Shown here: piece after piece, positions 1 to 6,578 of the stretch
Position numbering within the stretch: position 1 is the first letter of the stretch
How the letters are laid out: each line of letters starts with the position of its first letter
Source of the DNA: Erysipelotrichaceae bacterium
GTDB taxonomy: Bacteria; Bacillota_I; Bacilli_A; Erysipelotrichales; Erysipelotrichaceae
Assembly (NCBI GenBank): GCA_017614055.1
Contig: JAGACP010000172.1
Location: 1-8,449 of the forward strand
Length of the DNA stretch: 8,449 nt
Reading direction: 5' to 3'
Made by a program: the position numbers and the translations under genes
The notes under the pieces: generated by a model
The model's database searches: none
What the model was told of the DNA's origin: nothing
Seen by the model: the letters and a program-made list of their open reading frames with translations, nothing else

Positions 1-860
1 ATCGGATCGTCGTGAGTGGTGACATGAGTCGATTCTCCGCATCCGCCCTGGTCGACGGCGACATCGACGAATACTGCTCCCGGTCTCATCTTCTTCAGAT
101 ATGATCTCTTGAACAGTTTGGGTGCCGATTTGCCCGGGATGAGGACTGCGCCTATGACGAGGTCTGCATCTGTTACGGATCTTTCGATGTTCTGATCGGA
201 AGAGACCAGAGTCTGTATCCTTGAACCGTAAATGTGGTCGAGATATTCAAGTCTCTTGAGATTGATGTCCAGGATCGTAACGTTGGCGCCCATGCCTACG
301 GCTATGCGGCAGGCGTTCTCGCCGACCGTACCTGCTCCGAGTATGACGACATTGGCCTTGTCTGTTCCCGGAACTCCGGACAGCAGTACGCCTTCGCCTC
401 CGAATTTCTTTTCGAGATACTTGGCGCCTTCCTGGATGGAAAGTCTTCCGGCGATCTGCGACATCGGCACGAGCAGAGGGATGGATCCGTCTTTCTCGAT
501 CAGCGTCTCGTACGCCACGCCTGTTATCTTTCCTTCAAGCAGCGCATCGGTCTGAGGCTTGTCTGCGGCAAGATGCAGATAGGTGTAGAGGATGAGGCCT
601 TCCTTGAAATATTCGTATTCTTCTTCGAGAGGCTCCTTGACCTTGACCATCATGTCGACGGTCTGCCATACTTCCTTTGCGTCTTCCAGAAGATGCGCAC
701 CTGCTTCTTCATACTGGCTGTCAGGGAATCCTGAACCCAGACCTGCGCCTTTCTGGACATATACCTCATGACCGGCATCCACATATGCTTTCACGTTGTC
801 AGGAGTAAGACCTACGCGGTATTCCTGATTCTTGATCTCTTTTACTGTTCCGACTTTCAT
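1..860 (-). CDS. ald: Alanine dehydrogenase, C-terminus beyond window edge
   Basis: NAD-dependent L-alanine dehydrogenase, which interconverts alanine and pyruvate plus ammonium in the cytoplasm. The 286 visible residues start MKVGTVKEIKNQEYRVGLTP and carry the family's active-site set: Arg15, Lys75 (in KVKEPL), His96 (in YTYLHLAADK) and Asp270 (in VDVAVDQGG). The Rossmann glycine motif GAGTVG is at 175-180 and an acidic residue, Asp198, ends the next strand (TILDIN), as expected for NAD. Family members are about 370 residues, so roughly the last quarter lies outside the window. The ATG at 858-860 has a strong AAGGAG ribosome site overlapping the end of folD, whose stop is 14 bp upstream, so it looks like the last visible gene of the one-carbon operon. 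No promoter of its own is apparent. Its link to folate metabolism is positional only; regenerating NAD+ or supplying pyruvate and ammonium is inference. Confidence 0.95.
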   Translation of the reverse strand, partial: MKVGTVKEIKNQEYRVGLTPDNVKAYVDAGHEVYVQKGAGLGSGFPDSQYEEAGAHLLEDAKEVWQTVDMMVKVKEPLEEEYEYFKEGLILYTYLHLAADKPQTDALLEGKITGVAYETLIEKDGSIPLLVPMSQIAGRLSIQEGAKYLEKKFGGEGVLLSGVPGTDKANVVILGAGTVGENACRIAVGMGANVTILDINLKRLEYLDHIYGSRIQTLVSSDQNIERSVTDADLVIGAVLIPGKSAPKLFKRSYLKKMRPGAVFVDVAVDQGGCGESTHVTTHDDP

Positions 861-874
861 TTATCGCTCCTTCG

Positions 875-1723
875 CTATTTGTTGTGTTTATTCATACCGG
901 CTGTGACGACATGGTTGAGAAGCACGGAGGTGGTTATGGATCCTATGCCTCCCGGTACGGGAGTGATCTTGTCCACGACCGGTTCCACTTCTTCAAACAG
1001 TACGTCACCGCACAGTTTCTGTTTGTCTTCGTTCCACGATATGCCTACATCGATGACAGTCTGGGAAGGACTGACATAGTCCGCGTTTATCGATTCCATC
1101 TGTCCCGAAGCGCAGACGAGGATATCGGCTTTCCTGCATATTTCAGTAATATTTACCGTCCTCGTATGGCAGATCGTGACCGTCGCGTTCCTGTTGAGCA
1201 GAAGCATCGATACAGGTTTTCCGATGACCAGCGATCTTCCTATGACGACGACATTCTTTCCCGTTATTTCAATGCCGTAGTAGTCAAGCGTTTCGATGAC
1301 CGCCTGGGCGGTGCACGGCACGAATCCTTTCTGCTTCTTGATGAAGATTGAGCCGAGCGATTCATCCTTGCATCCGTCGACGTCTTTGCCGATGTCTATG
1401 GCATTCCTCAGTTCGTCGTCGCTGAACTGCTTCGGCAGGGGCCTGAAGACCAGGATGCCGTCTACCTCTTCGTCGGTATTCGCTTCGGCAAGTTTCTCAT
1501 AGAAAACACCTGGTTCGACATCTTCGTCGAATAGATACTTCCTGATCTCTACACCGACTTTCTCGCTCTTTCGGGAGATGCCGTTTTCATAGGAAATGTC
1601 GGAATCTTTGTTTCCGACCCTGAATATGGCAAGGACAGGGGAAAGACCGTTTTCCTTTATGAGGGAAACGCTTCTTTCGTCGATGGCGTCAGCGACGTTC
1701 TTTCCTTTCAGTATCTCAGCCAT
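875..1723 (-). CDS. folD: Methylenetetrahydrofolate dehydrogenase, FolD family, atypical cyclohydrolase site
   Basis: FolD-family enzyme of 282 residues, interconverting 5,10-methylene-THF and 5,10-methenyl-THF with NAD(P). Family landmarks are the folate-site Tyr45, KDVDG at 113-117, the dinucleotide motif GRSLVIGKP at 162-170, CHTRT at 185-189 and TPVPGGIGS at 254-262. The usual YVxxK motif reads YENGI, so the cyclohydrolase lysine (E. coli Lys54, human Lys56) is Ile49 in an ungapped alignment. The usual VQLPLP reads VFRPLP, so the supporting Gln is Phe93. Both are residues implicated in the cyclohydrolase half-reaction, so this protein is probably dehydrogenase only; that is inference. From memory, a clostridial FolD subgroup with YERGA at the same place shares this. 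The ATG at 1721-1723 overlaps the end of fchA by 8 bp and has a purine-rich site just upstream. NAD versus NADP preference cannot be read with certainty. Confidence 0.93.
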   Translation of the reverse strand: MAEILKGKNVADAIDERSVSLIKENGLSPVLAIFRVGNKDSDISYENGISRKSEKVGVEIRKYLFDEDVEPGVFYEKLAEANTDEEVDGILVFRPLPKQFSDDELRNAIDIGKDVDGCKDESLGSIFIKKQKGFVPCTAQAVIETLDYYGIEITGKNVVVIGRSLVIGKPVSMLLLNRNATVTICHTRTVNITEICRKADILVCASGQMESINADYVSPSQTVIDVGISWNEDKQKLCGDVLFEEVEPVVDKITPVPGGIGSITTSVLLNHVVTAGMNKHNK

Positions 1724-2333
1724 TGGTCAGCCTCTTGCAGATATCGTCATATACGTTAAGAGCCTTTACCGAATACTCGTCAAGCAGTTCCACAGCCTGT
1801 CTGTTGAGATCTTCGGCATAGTCTCTGTCTTTCATCAGTTCCGTGTTTACCAGGATGTTGACATAGGCTCCGTAAAGGCAACCGTGCGCCAGCATGACTG
1901 AGGTTGCCGCATCGGACACGGATATTTTCGAACCGATGACCGCCAGTCTTTCGTCGAGATCGATGATCCTCGTGCAGTATTTCAGTATCAGCAGCGGAGA
2001 ATCGGCAGCATCTCTCAGGCACTTCTCCATCTTCTCCTCATATCCTTCGCTGTCTTTCGGAAGGGAATATACTTCCGCCAGCGGTCTGAACGCCTCGGCA
2101 TCCTTTTCTATGCAGTCCAGAAGATTGCTGCGGAGGATCTCGGCTTCTTTCCTGATGTCATCAAGTTCTTCGGTGAATTCAAGATACTTCTTCTTGCCGA
2201 TGGTGAGGTTAGTGACCATCTGGGCAAGGGCAGAGGAAAGGGAAGCGACCATGGCGGTCGCGCCTCCTCCTCCAGGGACCGGTTCCTTGCTGGAAACGTC
2301 CATGGTGAACTGTTCAAGCGTTTTGTCTTTCAT
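1716..2333 (-). CDS. fchA: FchA-type methenyltetrahydrofolate cyclohydrolase (cyclodeaminase/cyclohydrolase family)
   Basis: Member of the FTCD C-terminal-like (cyclodeaminase/cyclohydrolase) family, 205 residues, the usual size for stand-alone FchA. The hallmark glycine-rich stretch VPGGGGATAMVASLSSALAQMV lies at 19-40. It is followed by long helices with the IEKDAEAF segment (76-82) and the conserved late block SKISVSDAATSV (135-146) and AYVNILVNT (156-164). Stand-alone members act as 5,10-methenyl-THF cyclohydrolases or as formimino-THF cyclodeaminases. Its position between fhs and a FolD that lacks cyclohydrolase residues favours the cyclohydrolase reading. The start codon directly follows the fhs stop (TAA then ATG, no gap) with only a weak GGGG ribosome site inside fhs, so re-initiation by the same ribosomes is likely. 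No histidine-utilisation genes are nearby, which argues against a formimino role. Confidence 0.88.
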   Translation of the reverse strand: MKDKTLEQFTMDVSSKEPVPGGGGATAMVASLSSALAQMVTNLTIGKKKYLEFTEELDDIRKEAEILRSNLLDCIEKDAEAFRPLAEVYSLPKDSEGYEEKMEKCLRDAADSPLLILKYCTRIIDLDERLAVIGSKISVSDAATSVMLAHGCLYGAYVNILVNTELMKDRDYAEDLNRQAVELLDEYSVKALNVYDDICKRLTNG

Positions 2334-4004
2334 TTAGAACAACCCCGTGATGTTGCCGTTCTCGTCAACATCTATCTTTTCCGCAGCCGGTACTTTAGGA
2401 AGTCCCGGCATCGTCATGATGTCTCCGGTCAGAGCCACGATGAAGCCTGCTCCGGCAGATACTTTGATGTTTCTGATCGTTATGTTGAAATCTTTCGGTG
2501 CTCCCAGCTTCGTCTGATCGTCAGAGAAGGAATACTGGGTCTTGGCCATGCAGATAGGCAGATTGCCGAAACCTAGTTCTTCCAGCTGCTGGATCTGCTT
2601 AGGAACGTTGCCCGGCAGATGGATACCGTCGGCATGATAGATCTTTCTGGCGATGGTTTCCAGCTTTTCTTTGATCGGCAGATCAAGGTCATATGCGTAG
2701 CTGAAATCGTTAGGCTGTTCGCAGAGTCTTACGACTTCTTCCGCCAGGGCGATTCCGCCTTCGCCGCCTTTGGCCCAGACTTCACTTAATGCGACATTGA
2801 CGCCAAGCTCCTTGCATCTGTCTTCTATGAGTTTCAGTTCGGCTTCGGTGTCGTCAGGGAATCTGTTGATGGCTACGACACACGGAAGATGGAACACGTT
2901 CTTGATGTTGGAGACGTGCTGGAGCAGGTTAGGAAGACCTTTCTCCAGAGCTTCGAGATCTTCGTCGTTGAGTTTGTCCTTGGCTACGCCTCCGTGATGT
3001 TTCAGAGCTCTCACGGTAGCGACGATGACCACGGCGTCAGGCTTGAGTCCCGCCATCCTGCATTTGATGTCGAGGAACTTTTCGGCACCCAGATCGGCAC
3101 CGAATCCTGCTTCCGTCACGGCATAGTCGCCGAGTTTCAGGGCCATCCTTGTGGCCGTTACGGAGTTGCATCCGTGGGCTATATTGGCAAACGGTCCGCC
3201 ATGGATGAAGGCAGGCGTGCCTTCAAGCGTCTGTACAAGGTTAGGCTTGAGGGCATCTTTCAGCAGTGCCGCCATGGCGCCCTGAGCCTTGAGCTGTCCG
3301 GCCGTCACCGGTTCATTGTCATATGTATATGCAACGACTATCTTTGAAAGTCTTTCCTTGAGATCCATGATGTCTGCGGACAGACAAAGTACAGCCATGA
3401 CTTCGGAAGCTACGGTGATGTCGAATCCGTCCTGTCTCGGTGTTCCGTCGGTCCTGTTTCCCAGTCCGTCGACGATGTTTCTCAGCTGCCTGTCGTTCAT
3501 GTCGACGGCTCTTCTCCAGGTGATGCGTCTTGGATCGATATTCAGGGCATTGCCCTGCTGGATATGGTTGTCCAGCATCGCTGCCAGAAGGTTGTTGGCA
3601 GCGCCGATCGCGTGGAAGTCACCCGTGAAGTGCAGGTTGATGTCTTCCATAGGGACTACCTGGGCATATCCGCCTCCGGCTGCTCCGCCCTTGATGCCGA
3701 AAACAGGTCCAAGGGAAGGCTCTCTCAAGGCAACGACGGATTTCTTTCCGATCTTCCTCAGACCGTCGGAGAGACCGACAGTGGTGGTCGTCTTTCCTTC
3801 GCCGGCAGGGGTAGGCGTTATCGCCGTCACAAGCACAAGCTTGCCGTCTTTTTTATCTTTGAGATCGTTGAGAAGCCTGTAGTCTATCTTGGCTTTGTAG
3901 TTGCCGTAGAGTTCCAGATAATCTTCCGGAATATCCAGTTTTTTCGCGATCTCGGTGATCTTTTCCTTTTCGCATTTCTGGGCGATTTCGATGTCAGTAA
4001 GCAT
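2334..4004 (-). CDS. fhs: Formate--tetrahydrofolate ligase
   Basis: ATP-dependent formyl-THF synthetase, joining formate to tetrahydrofolate to give 10-formyl-THF. The protein is 556 residues, the normal bacterial length. The ATP-binding loop [12 protein letters not shown] is at 63-74, and the conserved stretch from REPSLGP through [20 protein letters not shown] to LHFTGD spans 94-129. The family C-terminus [21 protein letters not shown] is also present. The ATG at 4002-4004 is chosen because it gives a full-length N-terminus and has a GAGGA ribosome site (4012-4016) at 7-bp spacing. It is the first gene of the fhs-fchA-folD-ald unit and lies 97 bp downstream of the folT-like gene, with a terminator between them. 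This supplies formyl units for purine and fMet synthesis, or, run the other way, ATP from formyl-THF. Whether a full acetogenic pathway exists cannot be told from this window. Confidence 0.97.
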   Translation of the reverse strand: MLTDIEIAQKCEKEKITEIAKKLDIPEDYLELYGNYKAKIDYRLLNDLKDKKDGKLVLVTAITPTPAGEGKTTTTVGLSDGLRKIGKKSVVALREPSLGPVFGIKGGAAGGGYAQVVPMEDINLHFTGDFHAIGAANNLLAAMLDNHIQQGNALNIDPRRITWRRAVDMNDRQLRNIVDGLGNRTDGTPRQDGFDITVASEVMAVLCLSADIMDLKERLSKIVVAYTYDNEPVTAGQLKAQGAMAALLKDALKPNLVQTLEGTPAFIHGGPFANIAHGCNSVTATRMALKLGDYAVTEAGFGADLGAEKFLDIKCRMAGLKPDAVVIVATVRALKHHGGVAKDKLNDEDLEALEKGLPNLLQHVSNIKNVFHLPCVVAINRFPDDTEAELKLIEDRCKELGVNVALSEVWAKGGEGGIALAEEVVRLCEQPNDFSYAYDLDLPIKEKLETIARKIYHADGIHLPGNVPKQIQQLEELGFGNLPICMAKTQYSFSDDQTKLGAPKDFNITIRNIKVSAGAGFIVALTGDIMTMPGLPKVPAAEKIDVDENGNITGLF

Positions 4005-4041
4005 ATTATATTCCTCGTCTTTTCTACTTTTAGTTTACTAT
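4005..4041 (-). promoter_or_regulatory. Leader and possible promoter region of fhs operon
   Basis: Short AT-rich stretch between the upstream terminator and fhs. A hexamer TATAGT (4037-4042 on the minus strand) is a fair -10 match and would place the transcription start near 4030, leaving a leader of about 26 nt. No convincing -35 hexamer is found at 16-19 bp. A GAGGA ribosome site at 4012-4016 precedes the fhs ATG by 7 bp. The leader is too short for a folate riboswitch. The promoter call rests mostly on need: fhs sits behind a terminator. Confidence 0.35.
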
Positions 4042-4071
4042 AAAAAAACACGATATATTTCCATAATCGTG
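4042..4071 (-). terminator. Intrinsic terminator after the folT-like gene
   Basis: Read on the minus strand there is a stem CACGAT...ATCGTG (arms 4066-4071 and 4049-4054, six perfect pairs, 11-nt loop) followed directly by seven T residues (4048-4042). It lies 30 bp past the stop of the ECF S-component gene and so would end the Fic-like/ECF transcript before fhs. The stem is short with only three G:C pairs, so read-through into fhs is possible. Confidence 0.65.
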
Positions 4072-4101
4072 CTGTTGAAAAACGGTGTTTCGATACGGTT
4101 G

Positions 4102-4626
4102 TTATCTGCCGGTCTGCTTCTTGAGATACGACAGCAGTCTGGGCATCACGCCGCTGTATATCAGAGCCAGGATGATGCCGACGGCGATCTTGACGGCGAT
4201 GTTTCCGAAGACCAGTGCAGGGGAGTAGTATCCGTACATCTTTGAATCTACATAGAGGGCCAGGATGTTCAAAGCGGTCACCGTGACAGCGCTCAATGAA
4301 GATATCAGCATGATCTTCTTGAAATCAAGATCGAAAGAGAACGTCCTGGCAAGAAGACCTGTCAACAGGCCGCTGACAGCGTGCGGAAGTATCCAGAGAG
4401 GTGTCGTGGCGGTGATGCCGTATCCCGAAAAGAACAGCTGGTAGATGAATGAGCCGAGTGTTCCGGTTATAAGTCCGTCCACAGGACCCAGAAGCATGCC
4501 TGCGACAAGTATCGGGAATGCCTCGAAGGTGAATTTAAAATTGGCCACCTTGACGGGGGTCATGATGCTCAGGACGACATATATCGCCGTCAGCATGGCT
4601 ATGGTGGTCAGTCTTCTTGTGTTCAT
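4102..4626 (-). CDS. ECF transporter S component, folate-type (FolT-like)
   Basis: Integral membrane substrate-binding (S) subunit of an energy-coupling-factor transporter, 174 residues, typical of the class. About six hydrophobic segments are visible: roughly 8-24, 37-56, 60-75, 80-93, 107-125 and 138-164. The first helix has small residues at Ala10 and Ala14 (AMLTA), the spacing used by S components to dock on EcfT. The segment FEAFPILVAGMLLGPVDGLITGTLG resembles the folate-family block IPIALAGMLFGP. Folate is the favoured substrate from this likeness and from the fhs operon next door; another vitamin remains possible. The shared EcfA/EcfT module is not in the window, as is usual for group II systems. 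No clear ribosome site precedes the ATG; it begins 6 bp after the stop of the Fic-like gene, suggesting coupled translation. Confidence 0.75.
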   Translation of the reverse strand: MNTRRLTTIAMLTAIYVVLSIMTPVKVANFKFTFEAFPILVAGMLLGPVDGLITGTLGSFIYQLFFSGYGITATTPLWILPHAVSGLLTGLLARTFSFDLDFKKIMLISSLSAVTVTALNILALYVDSKMYGYYSPALVFGNIAVKIAVGIILALIYSGVMPRLLSYLKKQTGR

Positions 4627-4632
4627 GTTTTA

Positions 4633-5196
4633 TCAGTATTCAAGTTTCGGACCTTTGATGCAGTACTTGTAGATCCAGTCCTTGATGTCGTAGTCTTTGT
4701 TGTCTTTGTATTCTTTCAGTTTGTCTCTGAAGACGTCTTTATTGTTCGGAGTGACGGTGATGAAGCCGCAGCCGGTATCGACCATCAGCTTGTTGGCGAA
4801 AAGAAGCGATGCCCTGACGTCTCCGTCGCTGAAAAGTCTCTTTTCGAGTATGTAGAGCATGACATCGATGGCGATCTCCAGATTCGCCTTTGCAGGTTGG
4901 TTGATCATCTGGCTGAGTTCCTCGATCTGCTGCTCCGTGAGTTCAGATTTAACGCCTGTGTCGAGTCCTTCCATCAGCATCTCGTGCAGTTTCAGAAGAC
5001 ACTTGTAGTCGTTCTCCACTTCGGGATGGTCCAGGATGAATTCATATGCTTTCAGGAAATTCGCTTTTGCCGTCTCTCTGTCGGGATCATCGTCCGCATA
5101 TCTGGACAGAATCAGATTGTTTTCGACGAAAGTGTCAAGATTGTCTCTGATGTACTTGACGTTCTGGTTTCGACTCAACGTATATTTGTTAATCAT
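4633..5196 (-). CDS. Degenerate Fic-fold protein lacking the catalytic His
   Basis: 187-residue soluble protein with a Fic-like layout. An N-terminal helix (RNQNVKYIRDNLDTFVENN) is followed by LKAYEFIL (48-55), LLKLHEMLMEGLDTG (67-81) and a core that lines up with the Fic signature HPFxDGNGR. Here the core reads RLFSDGDVR (120-128), followed by ASLLFANKLMVDTGCGFITV, as after a true Fic motif. The catalytic His is Arg120, the Pro is Leu121, and Asn-Gly are Asp126-Val127; Phe122, Asp124, Gly125 and Arg128 remain. No inhibitory (S/T)xxxE(G/N) motif is evident in the first helix region. The reading frame is intact and in the expected place, so this is more likely a repurposed than a decaying protein. 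AMP transfer by the normal mechanism is unlikely. The ATG lies inside the divergent inverted repeat, with no Shine-Dalgarno sequence. The fold call rests on pattern likeness only. Confidence 0.6.
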   Translation of the reverse strand: MINKYTLSRNQNVKYIRDNLDTFVENNLILSRYADDDPDRETAKANFLKAYEFILDHPEVENDYKCLLKLHEMLMEGLDTGVKSELTEQQIEELSQMINQPAKANLEIAIDVMLYILEKRLFSDGDVRASLLFANKLMVDTGCGFITVTPNNKDVFRDKLKEYKDNKDYDIKDWIYKYCIKGPKLEY

Positions 5197-5202
5197 AACA
5201 AT

Positions 5203-5208
5203 ATTATA
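5203..5208 (-). promoter_or_regulatory. -10 box of the leftward promoter, predicted leaderless
   Basis: A perfect TATAAT is read on the minus strand. The A of the Fic-like gene's ATG is 7 bp past its end, the usual distance to a transcription start, so the mRNA would begin at or within a base or two of the start codon. No Shine-Dalgarno sequence occurs upstream of the ATG, in agreement. A -35 consensus is not visible: the hexamer at 17-bp spacing is AACAAT. Confidence 0.6.
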
Positions 5209-5219
5209 AACTACTTTTG

Positions 5220-5225
5220 TATAAT
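5220..5225 (+). promoter_or_regulatory. -10 box of the rightward promoter, predicted leaderless
   Basis: A perfect TATAAT on the plus strand is the mirror image of the leftward -10 box. The A of the ATG at 5232 lies 7 bp past its end. There is no ribosome site ahead of that ATG and no consensus -35. If the transcript starts at 5232, the in-frame TTG at 5217 cannot be used as a start, which supports the ATG. Confidence 0.6.
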
Positions 5226-5231
5226 ATTGTT

Positions 5232-6230
5232 ATGAGTTCAATATTCGACAGATTCGAGCTTTCAAGCATAAAAAGGATGCTGAAAAACGCCAAAGCCGTG
5301 CATGATCGTTCGCACAAGCCTACGCTTTTCATCCTTTTCGACATGGCCGGATGCATACTGAAGGATCATGTGGGATATATGGAATACAACCTGTTCGATT
5401 TCGTAAACAGGACGAAAGAACAGCGCGAAACGTATGTGAATTTCGACTATTCGCAGAATCTGTTCAAAACATTGAACGACACTGCCTATACCGGCATATT
5501 CAACGACAAGCTTTCCTTCAACAGACTGTTCAAGGATTATCTGGGCAGGGATTTCCTGGATGTAGGAAACAGCACCTATGAGGATTTCGAGAAGTTCTGC
5601 AGGGGAAAGAAAAAGATATTCGCCAAGCCTGCCGATTCCTGCTCGGGCAAGGGCATATACCGAAATTTCGACGTGGATGGATCAGCCGATCTTCACGAGC
5701 TGTATGACTATCTGAAAGAGCACAGCCTCTTCGTCGAGGACAGCATCGTCCAGAATGAAAAGATGAGCCTGCTGAACCCGGGTTCGATAAATACCGTCAG
5801 GATCACCACGCTTCTTCACAACGATGAGGCGCACATGATGTATGCGATCCTGAGGATCGGCCTTGCGGGGATGTCGGTAGACAATGTCGGTTCGGGAGGC
5901 ATCTATACGCTTCTTTCAAAAGACGGAGAGATCATAAATCCGTGCTGGTCGGACAAGACCATCAGCACATACACGAAGCATCCTGATTCAGGCATGGAAC
6001 TGATCGGTTTCAAGGTTCCTTATTTCGATGAAGCGGTTTCTCTGTGCAAGAAAGCGGCACTGGTCGAAAAACACGTCAGGTATGTCGGCTGGGACATAGC
6101 GATAACCGACAAAGGTCCGACGATCGTCGAAGGTAATCCTCTGCCGGGCTACGACATGCCGCAGAATCATTTCGTCAGCGGTTCGGTCACGGGACTGAAG
6201 CCTGAATTCGAGAAGATATTGAACAGTTGA
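5232..6230 (+). CDS. Sugar-transfer-associated ATP-grasp family protein
   Basis: Cytoplasmic ATP-grasp protein of 332 residues, resembling the sugar-transfer-associated ATP-grasp group found beside polysaccharide or glycan assembly genes. Visible landmarks are the ATP-contacting lysine in FAKPADSCSGKGIYR (130-144, Lys132) with its glycine-rich loop, the acidic pair FVED (167-170), the block NPGSINTVRITT (182-193), and the metal-ligand region GWDIAITDKGPTIVEGNPLPG (286-306) with Asp288, Glu300 and Asn302. The enzyme should form an acyl-phosphate and join a carboxylate to an amine or similar nucleophile; the substrate cannot be named. No glycosyltransferase lies in the window. The ATG at 5232 is preferred over the TTG at 5217 because the -10 box overlaps the region between them. 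It is first in a plus-strand run, with sepF 4 bp downstream. Confidence 0.85.
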   Translation: MSSIFDRFELSSIKRMLKNAKAVHDRSHKPTLFILFDMAGCILKDHVGYMEYNLFDFVNRTKEQRETYVNFDYSQNLFKTLNDTAYTGIFNDKLSFNRLFKDYLGRDFLDVGNSTYEDFEKFCRGKKKIFAKPADSCSGKGIYRNFDVDGSADLHELYDYLKEHSLFVEDSIVQNEKMSLLNPGSINTVRITTLLHNDEAHMMYAILRIGLAGMSVDNVGSGGIYTLLSKDGEIINPCWSDKTISTYTKHPDSGMELIGFKVPYFDEAVSLCKKAALVEKHVRYVGWDIAITDKGPTIVEGNPLPGYDMPQNHFVSGSVTGLKPEFEKILNS

Positions 6231-6234
6231 TAAT

Positions 6235-6576
6235 ATGAACATATTTGAGAAGATCGAAAACTGGCTCACTGAAGATCCAGATGTTGACGGGATCGAACAG
6301 GAAGACCACGACTATCGCAAGAACAAGTCCGAGTGCAGCTACAGTATTCTTGTAGAGAAACCCGGGCATTTTACCGATGGCCAGAGGCTGGCGGACAAAC
6401 TGAAGTTCGGCCACGTGCTGATCATTGACGTATCCGATCTTGGCGACAGGGACTGCCAGAGACTGACGGACTTTCTAAACGGCGTGGTCATGGCCCGCAA
6501 CGGCATGATCACGAAGATAAGCGGCACGATGTTCGTGTGCAGTCCGGAATCGGTAAAGATAGTGATGGAGAGATAA
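6235..6576 (+). CDS. sepF: Cell division protein SepF (short form)
   Basis: SepF-like protein of 113 residues. In Bacillota SepF tethers FtsZ filaments to the membrane and helps shape the septum. An N-terminal amphipathic segment, MNIFEKIENWLT, fits the membrane anchor; an acidic stretch follows (13-26), then the SepF core from about 34: YSILVEKPGHFTDGQRLADKL, the strand HVLIIDVSDL, and the signature QRLTDFLNGVVMARNGMITKI (75-95) ending FVCSPESVKIV. Family members such as that of Bacillus subtilis are about 150 residues; the difference is a short linker, not core loss. No ribosome site precedes the ATG, which is 4 bp from the ATP-grasp stop, so translation is probably coupled. The location is odd: sepF normally sits near ftsZ in the ylm cluster, so a second copy elsewhere in the genome is possible. 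Confidence 0.85.
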   Translation: MNIFEKIENWLTEDPDVDGIEQEDHDYRKNKSECSYSILVEKPGHFTDGQRLADKLKFGHVLIIDVSDLGDRDCQRLTDFLNGVVMARNGMITKISGTMFVCSPESVKIVMER

Positions 6577-6578
6577 AG

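Larger units (their letters stand above)
5193..5235. repeat. Near-perfect 43-bp inverted repeat spanning both divergent start codons
   Basis: The arms TCATAACAATATTATA (5193-5208) and TATAATATTGTTATGA (5220-5235) are perfect reverse complements over 16 bp, separated by 11 bp (5209-5219). The left arm contains the ATG of the Fic-like gene on the minus strand (5194-5196) and the right arm the ATG of the ATP-grasp gene on the plus strand (5232-5234). This is the only gap between two oppositely oriented gene blocks. The repeat could be a dimeric-regulator operator, a symmetric bidirectional promoter, or both. Confidence 0.9.

Noticed and set aside
234..734. 166-codon open frame on the plus strand opposite ald
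   Set aside because: The minus strand encodes alanine dehydrogenase with all active-site residues; this frame resembles no known protein.
2889..4043. Several 150-200 codon plus-strand frames opposite fhs
   Set aside because: They mirror a long, strongly conserved gene and have no ribosome sites or recognisable content.
4005..4101. Tetrahydrofolate riboswitch ahead of fhs
   Set aside because: The stretch contains only one short terminator hairpin and about 37 bp of AT-rich leader, too small for the known structure, and the conserved core is not seen.
5217..5231. In-frame TTG start five codons upstream of the ATP-grasp ATG
   Set aside because: It overlaps the -10 box, has no ribosome site, and would add residues absent from the predicted transcript; the ATG at 5232 fits better.
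5193..5235. dif/Xer recombination site or attachment site
   Set aside because: The arms are 16 bp with an 11-bp spacer, unlike the 28-bp dif layout of two 11-bp arms with 6 bp between, and no recombinase is nearby.
6537..6578. Longer N-terminus for the ADP-ribosylglycohydrolase, overlapping sepF
   Set aside because: The extra 14 residues precede the family's normal N-terminus, and the ATG at 6579 has a well-placed GGAGA site.
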